From Rhodospirillaceae bacterium (GTDB lineage: Bacteria; Pseudomonadota; Alphaproteobacteria; UBA8366; GCA-2717185): a stretch of 5,507 bases of DNA. Both the position numbers and the translations under genes were made by a program. Where the stretch lies: positions 1 to 5,507 of the forward strand of contig JABJJH010000372.1 in the NCBI GenBank assembly GCA_018660965.1, in the 5' to 3' direction. The notes below the pieces were generated by a model. That model made no database searches. It worked only from the letters and a program-made list of their open reading frames with translations, and was not told the origin of the DNA. Of the stretch, positions 1-5,097 are shown one piece after another. Numbering within the stretch: position 1 is the stretch's first letter; each line of letters begins with the position of its first letter.

Positions 1-108
1 CGATAAGGGATCGAAGGGCAGGGCGTGGGCCTTGTTCGTCGCCGTGACCCCGACGAACAGGAGCCCCATAATGATTAAATGAAATACGCGGCTTTTGGAT
101 CGCAACAT
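1..108 (-). CDS. Partial secreted protein, N-terminal signal peptide only
   Basis: Reading the minus strand from the ATG at 108-106 gives 36 codons with no stop before the window edge. The peptide has a basic n-region (R3, K5, R7), a hydrophobic core at about residues 8-22 (VFHLIIMGLLFVGV) and a c-region ending in Ala-His-Ala (27-29), an AxA site for signal peptidase I. The mature protein would begin LPFDPLS. This is a classic Sec signal peptide, so the product is probably periplasmic, secreted or outer-membrane. The Shine-Dalgarno match is poor (AAGG about 11 bases upstream), so the internal Met14 cannot be fully excluded, but it would remove the basic n-region. The gene has its own AT-rich upstream region and is probably not co-transcribed with the 2-hydroxyacid dehydrogenase gene that lies upstream of it on the same strand. 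The family cannot be identified from 36 residues. Confidence 0.7.
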   Translation of the reverse strand, partial: MLRSKSRVFHLIIMGLLFVGVTATNKAHALPFDPLS

Positions 109-134
109 AAGCGGGGGTACCTTATTGGCATGGT

Positions 135-162
135 TTAATAATTTCGCAGAAAAGAAAAGCAA
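135..162 (-). promoter_or_regulatory. Candidate sigma-70-type promoter for the secreted-protein gene
   Basis: On the minus strand there is TTGCTT (162-157), a 16-base spacer and TATTAA (140-135). The -10 box matches four of six consensus positions and the -35 box about three. Transcription would start near 128 and leave a leader of about 20 bases before the ATG at 108. The placement is sensible and the surroundings are AT-rich, but the boxes are weak. Confidence 0.3.
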
Positions 163-178
163 TAAACGTGCCGTGAAT

Positions 179-227
179 GGGTATTACATGATTCCAATAG
201 GTTAGAGGTGATTGCGTCGGAATACCC
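179..227. repeat. Short inverted repeat, possible operator or chance
   Basis: GGGTATT at 179-185 is the exact reverse complement of AATACCC at 221-227, with 35 bases between. A second inverted pair, CGGAAT (218-223) with ATTCCG (245-250), overlaps it and is extended by GTGA (208-211) with TCAC (251-254). Both lie upstream of the candidate promoter of the secreted-protein gene. Arms this short can arise by chance in AT-rich DNA. Confidence 0.2.
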
Positions 228-370
228 GGCTGAATTTGTAAAAAATTCCGTCACTAAAAATGTACGTAGTCTATGGAATTCGGGTTATGAAAAAAGTTTA
301 TTCACTTTAAATCAATGGGTTACTATTTATTCTGGCGCCATTTGCTGCTCGCCAGCAATCCGTAAAAAAA

Positions 371-388
371 TCCGACACTTCCGACATT
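371..388. repeat. Nine-base tandem duplication
   Basis: TCCGACACT (371-379) is followed directly by TCCGACATT (380-388), two nine-base units that differ at one position. It directly follows a run of seven A at 364-370. It may be a slippage product; no function is implied. Confidence 0.35.
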
Positions 389-430
389 TCAGGGGACCAT
401 CGATTTCCCCGACGTGTAAGCGAGCAGGTA

Positions 431-485
431 CCGACGCCCTGCCGGACCTCGTCTCGCGGTAAATGCGCCATGAGGCGGGCGTCGG
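431..485 (-). terminator. 12-bp stem-loop just past the 2-hydroxyacid dehydrogenase stop
   Basis: CCGACGCCC (431-439) pairs perfectly with GGGCGTCGG (477-485), and GCC (441-443) pairs with GGC (474-476) after one bulged base at 440. The result is a GC-rich stem of 9 plus 3 base pairs around a loop of about 30 bases. It begins five bases beyond the TGA (493-491) of the minus-strand gene, which is where a terminator or an mRNA 3'-end stabilising hairpin would lie. No T-run follows it on the minus strand, and the large loop is untypical, so it is not a standard Rho-independent terminator. It may protect the transcript end from exonucleases. Confidence 0.4.
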
Positions 486-490
486 CCCTG

Positions 491-1678
491 TCATCCTTTG
501 ACCACTGGCGCCCAGTCGGGCGGGTTCCAGAACACGTGCGGGCTGATTTCATCGACGCTGTTGAGCCCAAGCTGCGCCATGACCCGGTCCATTTCGGTCT
601 GGAATATTTCAAGCGCGCGATACGATCCGGCCTCCCCGGCGGCGGCGGCGCCAAAGAGCGTCGGGCGGCCGGACATGACCATGTCCGCACCCAGGGCCAG
701 CGCCTTGACGATATCGGACCCGCGGCGGGCGCCGCTGTCGATAATGATTTTAAGACGGTCGCCAACGGCGGCGCGCACTTCCGGCACGACCTGCAGCGGG
801 GCCGGCGCCGTATCCAGATAACGACCGCCATGGTTGGACAGAACAACCCCTTGCAGACCAACATCGGCGGCGATCACCGCGTCTTCCCAGCTTTGCAATC
901 CCTTGAGCACCAGATTGCCCGGCCACATGTCCCGGATTCGCTTAATATCGTCCCAGTTCTGGCTGTCTGATTTCGTGTGCTCATGGTCTATGTATTTATC
1001 CGTAAGCTTGCTCGCCAATTCAGGCGGATAGTTTGCTTTTCGGAACACACCGCGTTTCAAGTATTGCGGCGCCAGCACCCGTAAACACCAGCCGGGTTTC
1101 GCCAACACCTGAGCGATCAGCTTTGGCGTATATCGTAGCGGCATGGAAAAACCATTCTTACGATCGTGTTCGCGATTGGCGCCGACGGAGCCATCGACGG
1201 TGACCAGCAGAGTATCAATGCCAATCGCCTTTATGCGCTCGACAAAGGCGGCTCTCAGAGCCAAATCCTTCCACATATAAAGCTGAAACCATATATTGCC
1301 TTCACCCGCGTCGTAGAGCGCTTCGACCGGGGTCAACGAGTTGGTCGCCGCCGTACAAGGCACGCCCATTCGCGCCGCCGCCTGGGCGAGCCCCACTTCG
1401 CCGCCTTCGCTCATCAGCCCTGCCGACGCGGTCGGGGAGATGCCGTAAGGCATGGCGAATTTCTGACCAAAAATTTCGGTTTCGGTGGTCCGTTTCGAAA
1501 CATCGACCATGACGCGGTTCCGGAGCTTCAGCGACCGGTAGACGTCTCGGTTGTGCTGGAGCGCGATTTCATCTTCCGCGCCGCGGTCGACATATTCGAA
1601 AATGCCGCGCGGTAATCTTTTTTTCGCCATTTGGCGAAGGTCTTCGATATTGTATGCGCCGAGATCGCCGCTCGCCAT
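491..1678 (-). CDS. FMN-dependent 2-hydroxyacid dehydrogenase/oxidase (LldD/mandelate dehydrogenase/glycolate oxidase family)
   Basis: This 395-aa protein is a full-length member of the FMN-dependent alpha-hydroxyacid dehydrogenase family, which oxidises (S)-2-hydroxyacids to 2-oxoacids on a TIM barrel. The expected active-site set is visible: Tyr29 in EYVDRGAEDE, Gln132 and Tyr134 in FQLYMWKD, Thr160 and Asp162 in VTVDGSVGANRE, Lys259 in LVLKG, His283 and Arg286 in SNHGGRYLD, and the phosphate-binding DSGARRGSD at 314-322, followed by GADMVMSGRPTLFG. The ending resembles mandelate dehydrogenase more than glycolate oxidase. Residues 183-215 form a basic, partly hydrophobic segment in the variable loop that anchors some relatives to the membrane, so electrons may pass to quinones rather than oxygen (inference). 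The ATG at 1678 has AAGGAG (1690-1685) six bases upstream. It lies 20 bases after the RidA-family gene, presumably in one operon. The substrate (lactate, glycolate, mandelate or other) cannot be assigned. Confidence 0.93.
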   Translation of the reverse strand: MASGDLGAYNIEDLRQMAKKRLPRGIFEYVDRGAEDEIALQHNRDVYRSLKLRNRVMVDVSKRTTETEIFGQKFAMPYGISPTASAGLMSEGGEVGLAQAAARMGVPCTAATNSLTPVEALYDAGEGNIWFQLYMWKDLALRAAFVERIKAIGIDTLLVTVDGSVGANREHDRKNGFSMPLRYTPKLIAQVLAKPGWCLRVLAPQYLKRGVFRKANYPPELASKLTDKYIDHEHTKSDSQNWDDIKRIRDMWPGNLVLKGLQSWEDAVIAADVGLQGVVLSNHGGRYLDTAPAPLQVVPEVRAAVGDRLKIIIDSGARRGSDIVKALALGADMVMSGRPTLFGAAAAGEAGSYRALEIFQTEMDRVMAQLGLNSVDEISPHVFWNPPDWAPVVKG

Positions 1679-1698
1679 CGTCTGCTCCTTAACGACGG

Positions 1699-2046
1699 TT
1701 ACTTCGCCGCGTTGACGACAATTTCAACCAGGGTTTCCGGCGTACCCAGTTCAACCGCCACACAGGCGCGGGTTGGTGGGTTGTCGCGGTCGACCCAGGC
1801 GCTCCAGGCTTCGTTCATCGCCGGTTTCTGGGACATATCCGAAACATAGATCGTGGCGGCCAACAACTTCGATTTATCGGTGCCCGCCTTCGCGAGAAAG
1901 CCGTCGATTTTCGCGAGCACCTGCTCGGTCTGTTCCTTCATGCCGACCGATCTGTCATCGGCGGTGTTGCCAGCGACATAAACGACGCCATTGTGTTCGA
2001 CCACCTTGCTCATGGTCTCGTTAAGGTCGTGCCGGTTAATGCTCAT
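1699..2046 (-). CDS. RidA/YjgF/UK114-family protein, YoaB-like
   Basis: This 115-aa protein matches the small, trimer-forming RidA superfamily in length and motifs: VVYVAGNTADD (21-31), the helix EQTEQVLAKID (38-48) followed by FLAKAG, then ATIYVSDM (64-71) and PPTRACVAVEL (90-100). Arg93 sits where true RidA enzymes bind the substrate carboxylate, and Glu108 in LVEIVVNA is also in the usual place. RidA hydrolyses reactive enamines/imines such as 2-aminoacrylate to 2-oxoacids and ammonia. The VAGNTADD stretch and the ending resemble the YoaB-like subgroup, for which the reaction is less certain. The ATG at 2046 has AGGGGA seven bases upstream; Met12 is a possible later start but would trim the first strand. 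It is the first gene of a probable two-gene operon with the FMN 2-hydroxyacid dehydrogenase and is divergent from the OsmC-UbiD operon. Confidence 0.9.
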   Translation of the reverse strand: MSINRHDLNETMSKVVEHNGVVYVAGNTADDRSVGMKEQTEQVLAKIDGFLAKAGTDKSKLLAATIYVSDMSQKPAMNEAWSAWVDRDNPPTRACVAVELGTPETLVEIVVNAAK

Positions 2047-2294
2047 GTCGATTTCCCCTAATTTGGAATGTTGATTCTACGACCGGTAAGGCTATCGCCA
2101 AAGCTTGCCTCACGCCATTCTATTCAGCCCTTTGTGTCTCACCAGACCAACGTCTAATTACAAACTTGAAGCGGTGACCGAAAAAATGACCCAGCGACCC
2201 ATCGATATGGCGCATCCCGAACGCCCCGTGTTAGCGTGCCGTTAAAGGCGCTGTCGCCGATGGGCGGCCAATCACGCACAGGGGGAGGTGGATC
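2047..2294. promoter_or_regulatory. Divergent intergenic control region
   Basis: These 248 bases separate the minus-strand RidA-dehydrogenase operon from the plus-strand OsmC operon, so promoters for both directions are expected here. I can support only the minus-strand one (2074-2101). No convincing -35/-10 pair is seen toward OsmC. The nearest, TTGTGT with TAATTA around 2131-2160, has a suitable spacer but poor boxes. Just before the OsmC gene, GGCG (2247-2250), CGCC (2255-2258) and GGCG (2263-2266) could form two mutually exclusive four-base-pair hairpins, too short to claim as a switch. No clear palindromic operator or riboswitch is visible. The OsmC ribosome binding site GGAGG lies at 2284-2288. 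Confidence 0.5.
2074..2101 (-). promoter_or_regulatory. Candidate promoter for the RidA-dehydrogenase operon
   Basis: On the minus strand there is TTGGCG (2101-2096), a 16-base spacer and TAGAAT (2079-2074). The -10 box matches five of six consensus bases and the -35 box four of six. Transcription would start near 2067, leaving a leader of about 20 bases that includes the AGGGGA ribosome binding site. The spacing and placement are good, but no experiment supports it. Confidence 0.45.
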
Positions 2295-2777
2295 ATGGCG
2301 GTTATCAGACAGAAGGAACAAATCGGGCGGCGGACGCGCGTGGTGGAATCGAGCTGCGTGGCGGGCACGCGGTGCGATGTGACCGCAGGCAATCATGTCA
2401 TCACCACCGACGAGGCGAAGGGGCGCGGCGGCAATGACGAAGGCGCGCCGCCCTTGTTTCACCTGACCGCCGCGCTGGCTGCGTGCCAGACCGTGCAAAT
2501 CGTCAAGGTCGCCGAGGCCATGCGCTTCAAGCACGGCGCGGTGAACATCCGCGCCACCGCGACCACCGATCTGATCGACGGGATCGAGGGCAACCGCGAC
2601 GGCGTCATGCATTTCAATGAGGCCGAAATGTTCATCGACATCGAAACCGACGAGCCCGAATTGAAGGTCGAGCGCCTCAAGGCGTTGTCGGAAGATCGCT
2701 GCCCCGTCAGCCGGTTGTTCGCCGAAGCGGGCTATCCGCCGAAAATGGTCTGGAATGTGCTGCCGCTAACAGCGTAA
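2295..2777 (+). CDS. OsmC/Ohr-family protein
   Basis: This 160-aa protein fits the OsmC/Ohr fold, whose characterised members are thiol peroxidases that reduce organic hydroperoxides with two cysteines. Both expected cysteines are present: Cys64 in LTAALAACQTVQ, at the head of the central helix, and Cys136 in SEDRCPVSRLF, matching the family's second-cysteine CPxS motif. The segment GGNDEGAPPLFHLTAALAAC (45-64) is the usual Gly/Pro-rich lead into the helix. It is somewhat longer than typical OsmC (about 140 aa), and no signal peptide is seen, so it should be cytoplasmic. The ATG at 2295 has GGAGG six bases upstream. It opens the plus-strand run, 33 bases before the UbiD-family gene, which suggests a protective or accessory role in that pathway rather than a general stress role. 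Whether it acts on peroxides or some other electrophile cannot be told. Confidence 0.88.
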   Translation: MAVIRQKEQIGRRTRVVESSCVAGTRCDVTAGNHVITTDEAKGRGGNDEGAPPLFHLTAALAACQTVQIVKVAEAMRFKHGAVNIRATATTDLIDGIEGNRDGVMHFNEAEMFIDIETDEPELKVERLKALSEDRCPVSRLFAEAGYPPKMVWNVLPLTA

Positions 2778-2810
2778 TCGCGGTTATATCTTTTAAGGGA
2801 GAGAGATCAC

Positions 2811-4289
2811 ATGGCGAGCGGACAAACGGACGGCGACGACAATATTAAACAGCTCATCCCCTACGAGGATTTGCGCGGCTGGATCGCCGAAGCCGACCGG
2901 TTGGGCGAATTGCGCCATGTCGACGGCGCCTCGTGGCAGGAAGAAATCGGCATGGCCGCCGAAGTGGTCAGCCATGACGATTCCGCGCCCGCTGTGCTGT
3001 TCGGCAAGGTGCCGGGCTGCCTGCCGGGGTCGCGCGTGCTGGTCAATATGTTCGGCGGCAAGCGCAAGAACATGACGCTGGGGTTCCCGACCGACCTCGG
3101 CAAGGTCGCCTTGAGCGAAGCTTTCGCGGGCGTCTATCGCGGCAACGAAAAATTGATCCCGCCAAACGAAGTCGAGGATGGCCCTATCTTCGAAAACGTC
3201 ATGATGGGAGACGACATCGACCTCGAATCCTTCCCGGCGCCGCATTGGCACGAAAAGGACGGCGGTCGCTACATCGGCACCGGCTGCTATCACGTCACCC
3301 GCGACCCCGACACCGGGTGGGTCAACCTTGGTTCCTACCGGGTGATGATCAAGGGCAAGCGTCTGGTCGGGCACAACGTCCTGCCGGGACGCCATGCTGA
3401 CATACATTTCAAGAAATACCGCGACCGCGGCGAGCGGATGCCCGTGGCCGTCGTCGTCGGCGGCGACCCGTTGACCTTCATCATGGGCGGCTGCGACATT
3501 CCCGAAGGCGTCTCCGAATACGACGTCACGGGCGCGCTGCGCGGCAAACCGCTCGACGTTGTGCGGGGCCGCGTCACCGGCCTGCCCATTCCGGCCAACG
3601 CCGAAATCGTACTGGAAGGCTATGTTGACGGCGACCGGCTGGAGCCCGAAGGCCCGTTCGGCGACTGGACGGGGACCTATACCGAAAAAGGCCGGGTCAA
3701 CCCAGTGATCGATATCGAGGCGGTGTATTACCGCAATGACCCGATCCTGCTGGGTTTTGCGCCACAGCGCCTGCCGGATGAATATTCACGGTTCCGCGCG
3801 ATTACCCGCTCACCCTTCCTGAAACAGGATCTGGAAGCGGCGGGCGTGCCCGGCGTGACCGCAACATGGTGCCACGAAGTCGGCGGGTCGCGCATGTTGC
3901 TGGCGGTGGCGATCAAGCAACGCTACACCGGCCACGCGCGCCAGGCGGGGCACATCGCCTCCATGTGCCGCACCGGCGTGGACGGCAACCGCTGGGTCAT
4001 CGTCACCGACGACGATGTCGATGTGACCAACCTGGATGAATTGATCTACGCCGCCCTGACCCGCGCGGACCCGGTGACCTCAATCGATATGATCCAGGGG
4101 GCCAAGGGCGCGGTGTCCGACCCGCGTCTGGCGCCATGGGACCGGGACTCGAAAAACTTCGTCAACTCACGCATGATCATCGACGCCTGCATTCCGTTTC
4201 ATTGGCGCGACGAGTTTCCCGAAATCAACCAACCGAGCCCGGACTCCGCAAAGCGCGGTCGCGAGAAATTCGGCTATCTGCTGGATTAG
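2811..4289 (+). CDS. UbiD-family prenylated-FMN (de)carboxylase
   Basis: This 492-aa protein is full length for the UbiD family, which uses prenylated FMN to decarboxylate, or in reverse carboxylate, aromatic or alpha,beta-unsaturated acids. Conserved blocks appear in order: VNLGSYR (171-177) with Asn172 and Arg177, His195 in LPGRHAD, PVAVVVGGDP (211-220), PEGVSEYDVTGALRGKP (231-247) with Glu236, PANAEIVLEG (261-270) and EGPFGDWTG (280-288). By motif alignment to fungal Fdc1, Asn172, His195 and Glu236 would bind metal and cofactor phosphate, and Arg177, Glu280 and Asp285 would form the catalytic R-E-E/D triad, here with Asp in the last place. The ATG at 2811 has AAGGGAGAG seven bases upstream. 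No UbiX, needed to make the cofactor, is in the window. The neighbouring deaminase-like and dioxygenase genes suggest a catabolic acid as substrate rather than ubiquinone synthesis, but the substrate is unassigned. Confidence 0.93.
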   Translation: MASGQTDGDDNIKQLIPYEDLRGWIAEADRLGELRHVDGASWQEEIGMAAEVVSHDDSAPAVLFGKVPGCLPGSRVLVNMFGGKRKNMTLGFPTDLGKVALSEAFAGVYRGNEKLIPPNEVEDGPIFENVMMGDDIDLESFPAPHWHEKDGGRYIGTGCYHVTRDPDTGWVNLGSYRVMIKGKRLVGHNVLPGRHADIHFKKYRDRGERMPVAVVVGGDPLTFIMGGCDIPEGVSEYDVTGALRGKPLDVVRGRVTGLPIPANAEIVLEGYVDGDRLEPEGPFGDWTGTYTEKGRVNPVIDIEAVYYRNDPILLGFAPQRLPDEYSRFRAITRSPFLKQDLEAAGVPGVTATWCHEVGGSRMLLAVAIKQRYTGHARQAGHIASMCRTGVDGNRWVIVTDDDVDVTNLDELIYAALTRADPVTSIDMIQGAKGAVSDPRLAPWDRDSKNFVNSRMIIDACIPFHWRDEFPEINQPSPDSAKRGREKFGYLLD

Positions 4290-4335
4290 CAATACGATGA
4301 AAAACACCGAAATCGACAACAGGAGTTAAGCCGTC

Positions 4336-5085
4336 ATGGAAACAGCGATCTTCGAACCGGGCGGGTATCGCTATGTGCGCGGCCCCTTTCAATATTCCGG
4401 CGGCGTGGCGGCGCAGCCCGGCTTCGCCATCGAACGGGTGCGCTTCGCCAAACCAATTCCGGTTGAAGAAGGGTTCCGCGCAATTGAGGCGCATCTGACC
4501 GCGATTGGACGGCCCATCACCTCGTTCTGCGCCTGTGAATTACGCTCGCCCGCACCGTTCACCGATCAAGGCTTCATTGATTTCAACCGGGTCTATGTCG
4601 GCACGCTGGAACGATGGGGCATTTTCAAGGACGACGAAAACCCGGTCGCGCGCTCCAACGTCTGTCCGGAAATTAACCCGCCCGCCGAACCCAGCTTCGA
4701 AGCCTTCAGCTACACCACGCCTGAGTCCGGACAAGCTTCCGGCGGGTTCGTCATCGCAGGGTCCGCCGAAGCGCAGGAAGGCGGCGGGTCCTATGCCGAG
4801 CGCATCATCCGCTACGACGATACATCTCCAGACGCCATCCAGGAAAAGGCCGTGTTCGTACTGAACGTGATGGAACAGCGCATGGCCGCGCTGGGCGTGG
4901 ATTGGTCGATGGCGAACGCGGTGCAAACCTACACCATCCACGACATTCATCCGTTCCTGGCCGATGAAATCGTGCGCCGGGGCGCGGCGGGGCCGGGTCT
5001 GACCTGGTATTACGCCCGTCCGCCCGTGTTGGGGCTGGAATACGAAATGGACGTGCGCGGCGTTCCCGTGCACCGAACGGCGTAA
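4336..5085 (+). CDS. Tandem RidA-like protein, CnbZ-type putative 2-aminomuconate deaminase
   Basis: This 249-aa protein reads as two RidA-like halves. The first (about 16-128) runs from a strand at YSGGVAAQPGFA through the helix EEGFRAIEAHLTAIG (44-58) to FIDFNRVYV (80-88) and NPVARSNVCPE (102-112), echoing the RidA order of glycine-rich strand, helix, FNxVY and an Arg-containing loop. The second (about 136-241) runs from GGFVIAGSAEA through DAIQEKAVFVLNVMEQRMAALG (166-187) to VQTYTIHDI (196-204) and WYYARPPVLGLEYEMDVRG (224-242). Length and layout suit CnbZ of Comamonas CNB-1, a monomer of about 30 kDa that deaminates 2-aminomuconate and 2-amino-5-chloromuconate to the 2-hydroxy forms. This match is from memory and not aligned, so the substrate is tentative. 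The ATG at 4336 has AGGAG ten bases upstream. It lies 46 bases after the UbiD-family gene and 12 before the dioxygenase. Confidence 0.75.
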   Translation: METAIFEPGGYRYVRGPFQYSGGVAAQPGFAIERVRFAKPIPVEEGFRAIEAHLTAIGRPITSFCACELRSPAPFTDQGFIDFNRVYVGTLERWGIFKDDENPVARSNVCPEINPPAEPSFEAFSYTTPESGQASGGFVIAGSAEAQEGGGSYAERIIRYDDTSPDAIQEKAVFVLNVMEQRMAALGVDWSMANAVQTYTIHDIHPFLADEIVRRGAAGPGLTWYYARPPVLGLEYEMDVRGVPVHRTA

Positions 5086-5097
5086 CTGGCGAACATC

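Larger units (their letters stand above)
109..490. other. Long intergenic region with an AT-rich core and no convincing gene
   Basis: This stretch lies between the start of the secreted-protein gene and the stop of the 2-hydroxyacid dehydrogenase gene. The part from about 121 to 370 is rich in A/T, with several A-runs (for example 241-245 and 364-370), unlike the GC-rich genes around it. An 84-codon GTG-initiated frame at 208-462 (plus) shows no recognisable family, no codon bias like the neighbours and an unlikely composition, so I do not call it a gene. The region contains a candidate minus-strand promoter, a few short inverted repeats, a nine-base tandem duplication and the stem-loop at 431-485. 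No tRNA-like cloverleaf or other RNA gene is evident by eye. Confidence 0.6.

Noticed and set aside
364..410. GGGGA/TCCCC hairpin (392-410) followed on the minus strand by a run of seven T (370-364) as a terminator
   Set aside because: About 20 bases separate the five-base-pair stem from the T-run, so it does not form a proper intrinsic terminator.
208..462. 84-codon GTG-initiated frame on the plus strand in the AT-rich region
   Set aside because: No family resemblance, weak ribosome binding site, atypical composition, and its 3' part runs through the stem-loop region. It looks like a chance open frame.
307..864. 185-codon minus-strand frame
   Set aside because: It overlaps the 2-hydroxyacid dehydrogenase on the same strand in another frame, and its Arg/Pro-rich composition is typical of a shadow frame in GC-rich DNA.
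2247..2266. GGCG-CGCC-GGCG alternating pairing upstream of the OsmC gene as an RNA switch
   Set aside because: Arms are only four base pairs, and no ligand-binding fold or conserved riboswitch core is visible.
2811..2821. Shared first 11 bases (ATGGCGAGCGG) between the UbiD-family and 2-hydroxyacid dehydrogenase genes
   Set aside because: The identity stops after four codons and the proteins are unrelated; a common start-codon context by chance explains it.
2793..3407. 204-codon minus-strand frame
   Set aside because: It lies antisense to the UbiD-family gene and has no recognisable motifs, whereas the plus-strand frame has the full conserved motif set.
4297..4329. Ten-codon frame (MKNTEIDNRS) ending inside the ribosome binding site of the CnbZ-like gene
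   Set aside because: A leader peptide for coupling is conceivable, but it has no ribosome binding site of its own and short frames like this are common by chance.
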